NCBI GenBank assembly: GCA_937895645.1
Contig: CALBKQ010000191.1
Span: forward strand, 1 to 25,379
Length of the DNA: 25,379 nucleotides
Origin: an uncultured Clostridia bacterium
Lineage (GTDB): Bacteria; Bacillota; Clostridia; Oscillospirales; Acutalibacteraceae
Direction: 5' to 3'
Under the pieces are notes generated by a model. It saw only the letters and a program-made list of their open reading frames with translations, made no database searches and had not been told where the DNA came from. The translations under genes and the position numbers were made by a program. Below, piece after piece: positions 1 to 7,864 of this stretch; positions within the stretch are counted from its first letter, which is position 1; the number at the start of each line of letters is the position of its first letter.

Positions 1-132
1 ATAATATGGGTCAGGAATAACACCTAATTCAAGTAATTGAGTGTAGTTGTCAGACGGGACATTTACAATATATTCGTCCCCTGTTGCTACACGAGTCATA
101 TTCCATTGTCCGTTGAGATTGTAGGTTTTCAT
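1..132 (-). CDS. Beta-mannosidase, GH2 family (N-terminal fragment, cut by window edge)
   Basis: Only the first 44 codons are inside the window. The ATG lies at 130-132, preceded by an AAAGGAAAA ribosome binding site. The visible peptide begins MKTYNLNGQWNM, continues with a VPSDNYTQLLELGVIP stretch and ends DPYY. This matches the start of the sugar-binding jelly-roll domain of GH2 beta-mannosidases (LNG.W ... VPG..H..LL..G.IPDP.Y). The family cleaves terminal beta-1,4-mannosyl residues from manno-oligosaccharides or N-glycan cores, usually in the cytoplasm. No signal peptide is visible, which agrees with a cytoplasmic enzyme. Catalytic residues lie outside the window. Another GH2 member is possible, but the G-IPDP-Y block favours beta-mannosidase. 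Confidence 0.8.
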   Translation of the reverse strand, partial: MKTYNLNGQWNMTRVATGDEYIVNVPSDNYTQLLELGVIPDPYY

Positions 133-163
133 AACAAATTTTCCTTTGTATTTATTTTATATT

Positions 164-192
164 ATTGTAGCAGAATTGAATATTTATTGCAA
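164..192 (-). promoter_or_regulatory. Sigma-A-type promoter of the beta-mannosidase gene
   Basis: On the minus strand a -35 TTGCAA (187-192) and a -10 TACAAT (164-169) are separated by exactly 17 bases, about 30 bases upstream of the ATG at 132. It lies downstream of the terminator of the preceding unit, so the glycosidase gene appears to be independently transcribed. Confidence 0.65.
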
Positions 193-228
193 CATAAAAA
201 ACAATCATCCCTACACCCCCAATTGCTT

Positions 229-253
229 AAAAAAAGACGAGGTCAAGACCTCG
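229..253 (-). terminator. Intrinsic terminator after the LytTR/DUF3021 unit
   Basis: The stem CGAGGT/ACCTCG (238-243 with 248-253, loop CAAG) is followed on the minus strand by seven T (229-235). It lies 14 bases after the DUF3021 stop. The 5' flank on the minus strand reads GTAGGGCGAGG, resembling the element at 1220-1243. Confidence 0.75.
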
Positions 254-267
254 CCCTACTGTAATTT

Positions 268-684
268 TTATTTAAGCTTTGCATTGAAATTTTTGCTTGT
301 GGCTTTGATTGTGAAATATACAATTCCCCACACTACAAAATAAATCACCATAAATATCATTGTAAATAACAAGAGCATTTTGGGCTCAAACGGTATCCAA
401 GTATTTATTACATAACAAATGGAATATGCAACATAAAGTGTTGAGAGATGGCAAAGCAAGGATTTTCCTATACCCCAATGCTCAATCTGATTGAATACTG
501 AAGCCCCCGCATGAACAAATGCTAACAGATAAGTTGACACTATACCTATGAGCACTTCACCTGCTTCAAGAATAAAATTGTCAGTTGTTTTTGATACTAT
601 AAAAATTATAATTCCAAAAATTATCGGGCCAAAACCGCTGAACATTAAACCACGATGCAAAAATTCTTTTACATATTTATTCAT
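268..684 (-). CDS. DUF3021 family integral membrane protein
   Basis: This is a 138-residue protein with four hydrophobic segments at about residues 13-31, 41-63, 72-92 and 102-126, with Lys-rich ends. Size and four-helix layout fit DUF3021, a family usually encoded directly after a LytTR DNA-binding protein. The start codon lies one base after the stop of the LytTR gene, so the two are almost certainly translated together. In related LytTR regulatory systems (HdrRM and BrsRM of Streptococcus mutans are the studied cases) the membrane partner restrains the regulator. That role here is inference from the pairing, and no ligand can be read from the sequence. A terminator follows at 229-253. The family call is firm; the function is not. 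Confidence 0.8.
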   Translation of the reverse strand: MNKYVKEFLHRGLMFSGFGPIIFGIIIFIVSKTTDNFILEAGEVLIGIVSTYLLAFVHAGASVFNQIEHWGIGKSLLCHLSTLYVAYSICYVINTWIPFEPKMLLLFTMIFMVIYFVVWGIVYFTIKATSKNFNAKLK

Positions 685-685
685 A

Positions 686-1117
686 TTACAAACCTAACCT
701 TTCTTTTACGTTTTTAAGATTTCTTCGCGACACGAAATCCACATACCCATTTTTGAAAATCACAGTTAACGAACCACCCACAGTTGCTTTGAAACGGTCA
801 ATCTTTTTAATATTTGCTATACAGGATTGATTGATTTTGACAAAGTTATTATTAAGATTTTCTTCTAACTGATAAAGTCTTGATTTTAGTCTGTATTTCT
901 CGTTTTCTGTGAGTGCATAAACCTTGTTATCTTCTATGAAGAAACAGTAAATATTATTCAAATTAAGTTTTACTGTTTCATTTTCGGTATAACCGATTAA
1001 GTCAACAGAGTTATTATTAACAAGTTCTTCAATTTCGTTTATTAACTGTGTTTTTTTATGAGAATATATGAGTATTTCCTCGTCGCGATTTGGTTCAATT
1101 ACAATTTGAAGTTTCAT
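686..1117 (-). CDS. LytTR-domain DNA-binding transcriptional regulator
   Basis: This 143-residue protein has a short N-terminal segment and a LytTR domain over about residues 40-143. It shows the typical NFVKINQSCIAN stretch and the C-terminal SRRNLKNVKERLGL element. It has no response-regulator receiver domain, so it is a stand-alone LytTR protein whose activity is probably set by the DUF3021 membrane protein encoded one base downstream. A strong ribosome binding site (AAGGAGG) precedes the ATG. Its promoter at 1139-1167 has two direct repeats just upstream of the -35, the usual arrangement for LytTR-activated promoters, which suggests positive autoregulation. Targets beyond its own operon cannot be seen. 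Confidence 0.88.
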   Translation of the reverse strand: MKLQIVIEPNRDEEILIYSHKKTQLINEIEELVNNNSVDLIGYTENETVKLNLNNIYCFFIEDNKVYALTENEKYRLKSRLYQLEENLNNNFVKINQSCIANIKKIDRFKATVGGSLTVIFKNGYVDFVSRRNLKNVKERLGL

Positions 1118-1138
1118 GAAAATCCTCCTTGCAAGTGT

Positions 1139-1167
1139 ATACTATCACACTGATTTTTTGTTTGCAA
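1139..1167 (-). promoter_or_regulatory. Promoter of the LytTR/DUF3021 operon
   Basis: On the minus strand a -35 TTGCAA (1162-1167) and a -10 TAGTAT (1139-1144) are 17 bases apart, shortly upstream of the AAGGAGG and ATG at 1117. Confidence 0.6.
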
Positions 1168-1177
1168 TATATTAAAA

Positions 1178-1208
1178 GTGTTCGGTAGTTTTGGGAGTGT
1201 ATTCGGCA
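1178..1208. promoter_or_regulatory. Direct-repeat operator candidate for the LytTR regulator
   Basis: Two 10-base copies, GTGTTCGGTA (1178-1187) and GTATTCGGCA (1199-1208), match at 8 of 10 positions and start exactly 21 bases apart, about two helical turns. They sit 11 bases upstream of the -35 of the LytTR promoter. LytTR proteins such as AgrA bind pairs of about 9-base direct repeats with about 12 bases between them, so spacing and position fit. Confidence 0.6.
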
Positions 1209-1239
1209 AAAAAATTAAAGGGCGATTCGTGAATCGCCC
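1208..1239 (-). terminator. Intrinsic terminator after mnmA, REP-like palindrome
   Basis: A 9-bp stem GGGCGATTC/GAATCGCCC (1220-1228 with 1231-1239) is followed on the minus strand by T-rich sequence ending in seven T (1208-1214). It lies 23 bases after the mnmA stop. The 5' flank reads TTGTAGGGGCGATTC, similar to the first terminator of the window. Confidence 0.75.
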
Positions 1240-1262
1240 CTACAAGTATGTTTAATTACGAA

Positions 1263-2285
1263 TTATATTATTTCTCCACCACCAAGGACTTCGTCTTCGT
1301 TGAAGATAACAAGCGATTGTCCTTTGGTGATTGCGCGTTGTGGCTCGTCAAATTTTACATGCAAGTTGCCAGTTTCGTCTTGCCACGCAGTTGCGGGTTG
1401 CTCTTTATGTCTGTATCTTACACGAGCAAATACACGAATTGGCTCTGTAATTGGTTTACCACTGATTATATTTACATTTTTAGCAGTTACTTCGCTTGTA
1501 AACAAATCTTCATTGTCGCCTAAAATAACATTGTTCGTTTCGGGGTCAATGTTAAGTACATAAAGTGGTGTTTTATATGCAATTCCAAGTCCTTTACGCT
1601 GACCAATTGTATAATTTACTATACCTTTATGTTCCCCAAATGAAAATCCCGTTTTATGCATAAACTGACCTTTTGGGTAAGTTTTATTGTTGTAGTTTTT
1701 TATAAAACTTACATAATCACCATCAGGGACAAAGCAAATGTCCTGACTATCTTTTTTTCGTGCAGTTATAAGGTTGTTTTCTTCTGCGATTTCACGGATT
1801 TCGGGCTTTGTATATTCACCCAACGGGAATTTAATATGCTTTAACTGTTCTTGTGTAAGCATATAAAGAAAATAACTTTGGTCTTTACTTTCATCAACGG
1901 CTTTTTTTAGTTTATACTCTCCATTTTCACAAGTAATTCTCGCATAGTGACCTGTTACTACAAAATCGGCATCCAACTCGTGCATTTTGTCTATCATAGC
2001 ACCGAATTTAAGAGTACGATTACATTCAACACAAGGATTTGGTGTTTTGCCTTGCTCATAAAATTCAATAAACTTATCAATTACAAGTTTTTTGAATTCT
2101 TCTTTTAGTGGAAAAACATAAAAAGGCATACCTAACTTGTCGGCAACTGCTTTTGCATCACTGCAATCACCTTCGATATACAGTTGCATTGTAGCGCCGA
2201 CACACTGGTAGCCTTCATTTTTCATAAGTAAAGCAGCGACGGAGCTATCAACTCCGCCACTCATAGCAATAACTGCTTTTTTCAT
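1263..2285 (-). CDS. mnmA: tRNA-specific 2-thiouridylase MnmA
   Basis: The enzyme adenylates U34 of Lys/Glu/Gln tRNAs and inserts sulfur to make 2-thiouridine. The 340-residue protein (E. coli 368) starts MKKAVIAMSGGVDSS, the PP-loop ATP pyrophosphatase motif. The catalytic cysteines are visible as TPNPCVECN (Cys88 matching the E. coli Cys102 position) and SQDICFV (Cys184). The ATG at 2283-2285 was chosen over an upstream in-frame start because the protein then begins exactly at the PP-loop strand. GGGTGA, a suitable ribosome binding site, overlaps the nadA stop 5 bases upstream. It is the last gene of nifS-nifU-nadA-mnmA. Sulfur for MnmA comes from a cysteine desulfurase, so NifS in the same operon is the natural donor (inference). 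A terminator follows at 1208-1239. Confidence 0.96.
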   Translation of the reverse strand: MKKAVIAMSGGVDSSVAALLMKNEGYQCVGATMQLYIEGDCSDAKAVADKLGMPFYVFPLKEEFKKLVIDKFIEFYEQGKTPNPCVECNRTLKFGAMIDKMHELDADFVVTGHYARITCENGEYKLKKAVDESKDQSYFLYMLTQEQLKHIKFPLGEYTKPEIREIAEENNLITARKKDSQDICFVPDGDYVSFIKNYNNKTYPKGQFMHKTGFSFGEHKGIVNYTIGQRKGLGIAYKTPLYVLNIDPETNNVILGDNEDLFTSEVTAKNVNIISGKPITEPIRVFARVRYRHKEQPATAWQDETGNLHVKFDEPQRAITKGQSLVIFNEDEVLGGGEII

Positions 2286-2289
2286 ATAT

Positions 2290-3204
2290 TCACCCAAGTT
2301 CAAGCATTTTATCAATGCACTTTTTGGCTTTCTTAATTGTTTCGTTGTCTAATGTGATTTCTTCGCCACCGTTACCTTTAATTGTGTTATAAAGGTCAAC
2401 AAGGGTTGTGGCTTTCATATCAGGACAAATAAGTTTTGGTGAAAGTGCGAAGAAATTTTTATCAGGACATTCATACTGTAAAGACTCTGCAATACTGATT
2501 TCTGTACCGATAATAAAATTCTTATGCTTACTCTCTTTTGCAAATTTCATAATACCTGTTGTTGAGCCGACATAGTCAGCTTCTGCTACAACCTCAGGTT
2601 TACATTCTGGGTGCACAAGAAGAAGTGAATCAGGGTAAAGCTTTCTTGCCTTTTTAACATCTTCTTGGGTTATTTGGCCATGAATCGGGCAGCCCCCGTT
2701 TACAAACTTAAATGTTTTTTCAGGCAATTGTTTTGCAACGAAATCGCCCAAGTTACAGTCAGGGATAAAGAGAATTTTATCATTCTCTAACTTGCTAACA
2801 ACATTAACTGCTGATGCTGATGTTACACAGACATCACAAACTGTTTTAAGCTCTGCAGTTGTGTTAATATATGCCACAACTGTATAGTCAGGATTTTCTT
2901 TTTTAACCTGTTCAATATATTCTTTGCTCATTTGCTCTGCCATTGGGCAACCTGCAACAGGACTTGTGATATAAACTGTTTTTTCAGGTGAGAGAATTTT
3001 TACGGTTTCTGCCATAAAACGAACTCCGCACATAATTACAATTTTTGCATCGGTCTTTGAGGCTTCAACGCTCAACTGAAAACTGTCACCTGTAAAATCA
3101 GCAACCTCAATAATTTCACGAGCAACATAACTGTGAGCAAGAATGCAGATATCTTTTTCTTTTTTTAACTGCAAGATTTTTTCTTGCATTTCTTTTACTG
3201 TCAT
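2290..3204 (-). CDS. nadA: Quinolinate synthase NadA
   Basis: NadA condenses iminoaspartate with dihydroxyacetone phosphate to quinolinate in de novo NAD synthesis, using one [4Fe-4S] cluster. The 304-residue protein is the short form (Thermotoga maritima type, about 298). The three ligand cysteines, matched to T. maritima Cys81/168/254, are Cys86 (AGCPMAE), Cys172 (GGCPIH) and Cys260 (LICPDMK). ILAHSY near residue 21, SASAVNVV, and HPEC plus YVGSTTG near 198-217 are further family blocks. It sits between the cluster-assembly genes nifS-nifU and mnmA, which fits its need for a cluster. nadB and nadC, the usual partners, are not in this window, so the iminoaspartate source is unknown. nadE lies about 6 kb upstream. 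Confidence 0.96.
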   Translation of the reverse strand: MTVKEMQEKILQLKKEKDICILAHSYVAREIIEVADFTGDSFQLSVEASKTDAKIVIMCGVRFMAETVKILSPEKTVYITSPVAGCPMAEQMSKEYIEQVKKENPDYTVVAYINTTAELKTVCDVCVTSASAVNVVSKLENDKILFIPDCNLGDFVAKQLPEKTFKFVNGGCPIHGQITQEDVKKARKLYPDSLLLVHPECKPEVVAEADYVGSTTGIMKFAKESKHKNFIIGTEISIAESLQYECPDKNFFALSPKLICPDMKATTLVDLYNTIKGNGGEEITLDNETIKKAKKCIDKMLELG

Positions 3205-3224
3205 TTTAATCTTCCTTTTAAGGA

Positions 3225-3644
3225 TTAATGATGATGGTCGTCATCAAATTTGAAGTCATCAGGATTATATGCAATACCTTTTTTGTCGTAATAATCCTTA
3301 ACGGCTGCTTTGATTGCTTGTTCCGCAAGAACTGAACAGTGAATTTTAACTGCAGGAAGTCCGTCAAGAGCTTCAACAACTGCTTTGTTTGTAAGCTTTA
3401 ACGCTTCGCTTAAAGGTTGACCTTTAATCATATCAGTTGCGATTGAACTTGTTGCAATTGCAGACGCACAACCATAAGTATTGAATTTAACATCCACTAT
3501 AATATCATTCTCAATTTTGAGATACATTTTCATAATATCGCCACATTTTGCGTTGCCAACTTCTCCCACACCATCAGCATCGTCAAGTTTACCTACATTA
3601 TGTGGATTTGTAAAATGTTCCATTACTTTTTCTGAATATTCCAT
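3225..3644 (-). CDS. nifU: Fe-S cluster assembly scaffold, NifU/IscU type
   Basis: This 139-residue IscU-type scaffold receives sulfur from NifS and builds Fe-S clusters before transfer to targets such as NadA. Cluster-binding residues are Cys34 (GNAKCGD), Cys59 (TYGCASAIATSS) and His102-Cys103 (KIHCSVLAEQA), matching E. coli IscU Cys37, Cys63 and His105-Cys106. It has only this N-terminal domain, without the ferredoxin or C-terminal Nfu domains of full NifU. It ends in DDDHHH, an acidic and His-rich tail that might bind metal (inference). Its ATG shares one base with the TAA of nifS (TAATG), so translation is coupled, as expected for a desulfurase/scaffold pair. Confidence 0.95.
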   Translation of the reverse strand: MEYSEKVMEHFTNPHNVGKLDDADGVGEVGNAKCGDIMKMYLKIENDIIVDVKFNTYGCASAIATSSIATDMIKGQPLSEALKLTNKAVVEALDGLPAVKIHCSVLAEQAIKAAVKDYYDKKGIAYNPDDFKFDDDHHH

Positions 3645-4825
3645 TAGTTAATACCTCTCTCTTTCTGTATCTTTTCCCAAAGTGGTGACATATCACGAAG
3701 ACGGTCAATAATTGGGGGCAATTTTTCTAAAATATAATCCATTTCTTCAGGTGTATTATCTTCACACAAGCTAAGTCTTAATGAACCGTGTGCAACTTCA
3801 TGGACAAGACCGATTGAAAGTAACACGTGGCTTGGGTCAAGTGAACCTGAAGTACAAGCAGAGCCTGAAGAAGCACTGATTCCCATTAAATCAAGATAAA
3901 GGAGAAGTGATTCACCCTCAACACCCTCAAAACAAGCGCTGACATTACCAGGGAGTCTATGCTCACGGTCACCGTTGATGCGACTCAAATCGATTTTGAG
4001 AATACCCTCAATAAGTTGTTCACGCATTGCAATAAGTTTCTTTGTGTTTTCTTCCATATTGTCACAAGCTTCTTTAAGAGCTGTTGCCATACCAACGATT
4101 GATGGCACGTTTTCAGTACCTGCACGACGATTTCTTTCTTGTGCGCCACCCTCAATAAGATTTGGAAGTCTTATACCCTTTTTACAGTAAAGACCACCAA
4201 CACCTTTTGGTCCGTGGAATTTATGACCTGAGAAAGACATCATATCAATATTGTCTGCTTTAACGTCAACAGGAATATGACCAACTGCCTGAACTGCGTC
4301 TGTATGGAACAATACGCCTTTTTCACGGCAAACTGCACCAATTTCACGAATTGGTTGAACTGTGCCGATTTCGTTATTTGCGTACATAATTGTTACAAGG
4401 GCAGTATCGTCTTTTATTGCATTCTTAACGTCTTCAACCTTTACAAGACCGTTTTCATAAACATCAAGAAGTGTAATTTCAAACCCTTCTTTTTCGAGAG
4501 CATTGAGTGTATGCAATACTGCGTGATGCTCAAACTTTGAACTGATAATATGTTTCTTGCCCTTTTTAGCCATAAGGTAAGCTGCGCCCTTAATTGCCCA
4601 GTTATCGCTTTCGCTACCTCCTGATGAAAAATAAACATCATTTGGGTCAGCATTCAAGCAGTTTGCAATAGTGTTACGAGCATCGCGCACTGCGTGGAAT
4701 GCATCTTGTCCTACACTATGCAAACTTGATGGATTGCCATAGATTTCCTGGAAGCATGGCATCATAGCATCAAGTGCTTTTTTTGATATTTTTGTTGTCG
4801 CAGCGTTATCTGCATATACTTTCAT
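3644..4825 (-). CDS. nifS: Cysteine desulfurase, NifS/IscS group I
   Basis: This PLP enzyme takes sulfur from cysteine as a persulfide and passes it to the scaffold NifU and probably to MnmA. The 393-residue sequence shows the N-terminal YADNAATT, the PLP lysine in SFSGHKFHGPKG (Lys202), the RRAGTENVP block and the mobile-loop cysteine in SSGSACTSGSLDPSHVL (Cys324). The extended loop marks group I (NifS/IscS) rather than SufS. It is the first gene of a four-gene unit, with its own consensus promoter at 4875-4903 and two dyads around it that resemble one in the promoter of the Rrf2 regulator gene. The ATG at 4823-4825 lacks a strong ribosome binding site (ATGAGTTG upstream), which may keep expression low. 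Confidence 0.95.
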   Translation of the reverse strand: MKVYADNAATTKISKKALDAMMPCFQEIYGNPSSLHSVGQDAFHAVRDARNTIANCLNADPNDVYFSSGGSESDNWAIKGAAYLMAKKGKKHIISSKFEHHAVLHTLNALEKEGFEITLLDVYENGLVKVEDVKNAIKDDTALVTIMYANNEIGTVQPIREIGAVCREKGVLFHTDAVQAVGHIPVDVKADNIDMMSFSGHKFHGPKGVGGLYCKKGIRLPNLIEGGAQERNRRAGTENVPSIVGMATALKEACDNMEENTKKLIAMREQLIEGILKIDLSRINGDREHRLPGNVSACFEGVEGESLLLYLDLMGISASSGSACTSGSLDPSHVLLSIGLVHEVAHGSLRLSLCEDNTPEEMDYILEKLPPIIDRLRDMSPLWEKIQKERGIN

Positions 4826-4844
4826 AAATACAACTCATTTCTAT

Positions 4845-4865
4845 TTCATAGTAGTTTACTGTGAA
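4845..4865. promoter_or_regulatory. Operator-like dyad A downstream of the nifS promoter
   Basis: The inverted repeat TTCATAGT-N5-ACTGTGAA matches at 7 of 8 arm positions. Its centre (4855) is exactly 30 bases, about three helical turns, from that of dyad B. It lies in the early transcribed region of nifS, where a bound repressor would block RNA polymerase. It is a candidate site for the Rrf2 regulator at 7855-8289. Confidence 0.55.
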
Positions 4866-4874
4866 TTCGTATAT

Positions 4875-4895
4875 ATCATACTACTTCACTATGAA
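4875..4895. promoter_or_regulatory. Operator-like dyad B overlapping the nifS -10
   Basis: Read on the minus strand this is TTCATAGT-N5-AGTATGAT, with 6 of 8 arm positions symmetric. It covers the -10 and most of the promoter spacer. The left arm is identical to that of dyad A and resembles TTCCTACT in the rrf2 promoter dyad, and AGTAT recurs in the same position. Confidence 0.5.
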
Positions 4896-4903
4896 TTTGT
4901 CAA
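4875..4903 (-). promoter_or_regulatory. Promoter of nifS-nifU-nadA-mnmA
   Basis: On the minus strand a -35 TTGACA (4898-4903) and a -10 TATGAT (4875-4880) are 17 bases apart, about 50 bases upstream of the nifS ATG. No terminator is visible between metH and this promoter, so some transcript may also enter from the metH unit. Confidence 0.75.
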
Positions 4904-4926
4904 TTATAATATATCCATAATTTGAC

Positions 4927-7284
4927 TTATTTTGCAAAGAATTTTTCGGCTATTCTTACAGATGCCATTGCATCTTTACCATAGTAGTCTGCTCCAATGG
5001 TTTTAGCATAGTCTTCTGTAAGCACTGCCCCACCTACCATAACGGCAATTTGTGGATTTTTTTCTTTAAGCAGACGGATTGTTTTTTCCATTGACGGTAC
5101 TGTTGTAGTCATTAAAGCAGAAAGACCAACCAATTTAATATTTTCTTTTTCTGCTTTTTCTACTATGGCCTCGGGTGTTATATCTTTACCCATATCAATT
5201 ACAGAAAATCCGTAATTTTCGAGTAATACTTTAACTATATTTTTGCCGATATCGTGAATATCGCCCTCAACGGTAGCTATGAGAATTCCACCCTTTTCCT
5301 CCGTCTTTGCACCGCTATTACTCATATATTCTTTAATGATTTCAAAACTTGCGCCTGCAGTTTCGGCACTCATTAAAAGACCTGGCAAGAATATTTTATT
5401 TTCTTCAAAGCCCTTACCAACTTCATTGAGCGCAGGGACTAAAATACCATCGATTATTTCGATTGGTGTTTTAGTTTTAAGTTCAAGTTTTGTTTGCTCT
5501 CTTGCTTGAGTTTTGAGTCCTTTTATAACTGCAGTTTTAAGGTCAACATCTGTTATTTTGATTTCTGTTTTTGTGTCAGTAACATTGGCAATATACTGCT
5601 CAAAATTATTGTCTAATCCATTCAACGCGCAATATGAATAGTAGGCATTCATCATAGCATCACTTTTTGGATTTATAATTCCTGAACTTAGTCCCTTTTG
5701 CATTGCAAGAGTGAAGAAAGACGAGTTCAAAAGCTCACGATTTGGCAAACCAAATGACACATTTGAAACACCAAGCACAGTTTTAACACCTAAATCATTA
5801 TTAAGTTTTTCAATACATTCAAGAGTGATTTTTGCATTATCTTTATTTGTGCTGACTGTCATACAAAGTGGGTCAAACACAAGGTTTTCCTTAGAAATCG
5901 CATATTCTTCTGCTTTATTGATAATGCGTTTTGCAATATCAATTCTACCTTCAACAGTTTCAGGAATTCCGTTTTCGTCAAGAGTTAAGCAAACAAGTAC
6001 ACCACCGTATTTTTTAATAAGTGGAAATACTTCTTCCATAACTTTTTCTTTACCGTTTACGGAATTTACCATTGGCTTACCATTGTAAATGCGAAGAGCT
6101 TTCTCCATAGCGACTGGGTCAGAAGTATCAATCTGCAAAGGCGTATTCAGTATACTTTGAAGTCCCACAACTGAATTATACATCATTTGTGGCTCATCAA
6201 TTTCGGGAAGTCCCACATTAACATCAAGTATGTCTGTACCTGCATCTGCTTGAGTTACACCCTCGCGGTAGATGTAATCCATATCATTGTTGCGAAGCGC
6301 TTCGCGGAGCTTCTTTTTGCCTGTTGGATTTATTCTTTCACCTATGATTATTGGCTTATCTTGAAAGATTACTGTTTTTGAATATGAGGTTACTGCAGTA
6401 ATGTGTTTTTTATCAATTTTCTGGATTTGTTCATTTTTGCACAAATCAATCATTGCTTTTATGTGGTCGGGAGTTGTACCACAACAACCGCCCAAAGCAC
6501 AAGCACCATTTTTAAGTATCTGGAGTTGTTTTTGTGCAAATTCTTCTGGAGTTACATTGTAGGTTGTAACACCGTTTATACTTACAGGAAGTCCTGCGTT
6601 TGGTTGCACGAAAATAGGGGTACTTGAATACTTTTTCATTTGTTTTAATAATTCAAGCATTTGGTCCGGACCAAGTCCACAATTCATACCAATTCCGTCA
6701 ACGCCTAACCCCTCAAGCGTAATAACTGCAGTTTTAATATCAGCACCCGTTAAAAGTATGCCTTTTTCGTCAAATATCATTGAAACAAGCACAGGAAGAC
6801 TCGTGTTTTCTTTGGCAGCTAAAACTGCGGATTTAATTTCGTATAAATCTCCCATTGTTTCAATAAGGATTAAATCTGCACCTGCGTTTTTGCCTGCGAT
6901 AACTTGTTCTTTATAAAGGTCGTAAGCAGTTTCGAAATCTAAATCACCATAAGGCTTTAGGAGTTTGCCTAAAGGTCCTAAGTCAAGGGCAACATAAGCA
7001 TTTTTTCCACTTTCTTTGATTGTATTTTTTGCGATTTCAACGGCTTTTGTGACAATCTCGTTAACATTACGGAATTTAAGAGAGTTTGCACCGAAAGTGT
7101 TGGTTGTGATTATATTACAACCTGCATCTAAATACGATTTATGAACTCTTTCCACGATTTCGGGAGAGTGAATATTTAAGTTTTCAGGTAACTCACCTTT
7201 TCTTAGTCCGTTTTTTTGGAGTTCAGTACCCATTGCACCGTCAAAAAACAATATTGAATTGTTAAACTGTTCTTTGAATTTCAT
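4927..7284 (-). CDS. metH: Cobalamin-dependent methionine synthase MetH, without activation domain
   Basis: MetH transfers a methyl group from 5-methyltetrahydrofolate via cobalamin to homocysteine. The 785-residue protein has an N-terminal homocysteine/zinc barrel (about 1-290) with ligands Cys202 (GMNCGLGP) and Cys267-Cys268 (GGCCGTTPDH), closely matching the T. maritima positions. A pterin-binding barrel follows (about 310-570, from IIIGERINPTGKK), then a helical cap and the B12 Rossmann domain with VEGDIHDIGKN, where His677 is the lower axial cobalt ligand. It ends after the B12 domain, whereas E. coli MetH (1227 aa) has a further AdoMet-binding reactivation domain. That function is encoded by the separate gene at 7289-7864, four bases upstream. 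AAGGATTG serves as the ribosome binding site. Confidence 0.96.
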   Translation of the reverse strand: MKFKEQFNNSILFFDGAMGTELQKNGLRKGELPENLNIHSPEIVERVHKSYLDAGCNIITTNTFGANSLKFRNVNEIVTKAVEIAKNTIKESGKNAYVALDLGPLGKLLKPYGDLDFETAYDLYKEQVIAGKNAGADLILIETMGDLYEIKSAVLAAKENTSLPVLVSMIFDEKGILLTGADIKTAVITLEGLGVDGIGMNCGLGPDQMLELLKQMKKYSSTPIFVQPNAGLPVSINGVTTYNVTPEEFAQKQLQILKNGACALGGCCGTTPDHIKAMIDLCKNEQIQKIDKKHITAVTSYSKTVIFQDKPIIIGERINPTGKKKLREALRNNDMDYIYREGVTQADAGTDILDVNVGLPEIDEPQMMYNSVVGLQSILNTPLQIDTSDPVAMEKALRIYNGKPMVNSVNGKEKVMEEVFPLIKKYGGVLVCLTLDENGIPETVEGRIDIAKRIINKAEEYAISKENLVFDPLCMTVSTNKDNAKITLECIEKLNNDLGVKTVLGVSNVSFGLPNRELLNSSFFTLAMQKGLSSGIINPKSDAMMNAYYSYCALNGLDNNFEQYIANVTDTKTEIKITDVDLKTAVIKGLKTQAREQTKLELKTKTPIEIIDGILVPALNEVGKGFEENKIFLPGLLMSAETAGASFEIIKEYMSNSGAKTEEKGGILIATVEGDIHDIGKNIVKVLLENYGFSVIDMGKDITPEAIVEKAEKENIKLVGLSALMTTTVPSMEKTIRLLKEKNPQIAVMVGGAVLTEDYAKTIGADYYGKDAMASVRIAEKFFAK

Positions 7285-7288
7285 AATA

Positions 7289-7864
7289 TCAATCCTTTGT
7301 TACACCAATAAAGGCAGTAACTGTTTTTGTGGGAGTCATTAAGAAACTTCCTGAAAGTGTTACTCCCATTTGTTTTGTCATTGGTAATAGTTTCAAAAAA
7401 TCTGCCTGAGAAGAAATATCAAGTCCGCCATAACCGGGACTGAAACGGGGTCTGTGCTCACCTTTTATAGTGTTTTTAAGTTCTTCACAAGCCTTATCAC
7501 AAAGATTTTCAACCATTGATGCACCAACACAATGAACAATGCTTGTCATTGCAGCGTCGGTTACCGAGTATTTACGGACTAACGTGTCAGCACCAACGCC
7601 GATAGTTGCACCAAAAAGAATAATACTTGTTGAATCTTTTAAGTGGCTTAAAAGTTTTGCACTCTTAAACTCAATACCATCAATGATAATTCCGTCATCA
7701 GTTCTTGTGAAATCGTACTCTTTATAGATATATTTTGGTGTAATCACTTTGCATAGTTCGTTGTATGCCACTTCACAAAGTTCACATATTTCTTCGCTGG
7801 GCTCTGCACCATGTTTATAGCCCATATAACGTGCTGCTTCGTGTAAATTGTATTTTAACAACAT
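7289..7864 (-). CDS. Methionine synthase reactivation (AdoMet-binding) protein
   Basis: This 191-residue stand-alone version of the C-terminal activation domain of MetH (Met_synt_B12 family) binds AdoMet to re-methylate oxidised cobalamin. The key motif is RPRFSPGYGGLDISSQ (residues 138-153), corresponding to the RxxxGY AdoMet-binding motif of E. coli MetH. Further family blocks are FGATIGVGAD near 84-93 and the C-terminal LMTPTKTVTAFIGV. It lies directly before metH with a 4-base gap and overlaps the 3' end of the Rrf2 regulator gene by 10 bases, so all three are co-translated. Stand-alone activation proteins next to short MetH are a known arrangement in Clostridia. AAGGG within the end of the rrf2 gene acts as ribosome binding site. 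Confidence 0.92.
   Translation of the reverse strand: MLLKYNLHEAARYMGYKHGAEPSEEICELCEVAYNELCKVITPKYIYKEYDFTRTDDGIIIDGIEFKSAKLLSHLKDSTSIILFGATIGVGADTLVRKYSVTDAAMTSIVHCVGASMVENLCDKACEELKNTIKGEHRPRFSPGYGGLDISSQADFLKLLPMTKQMGVTLSGSFLMTPTKTVTAFIGVTKD

Noticed and set aside
1248..1563. Plus-strand reading frames opposite mnmA, and similar plus-strand frames opposite metH, greA, ftsE and others
   Set aside because: They lie antisense to genes with unmistakable families, lack ribosome binding sites and show no domain pattern.
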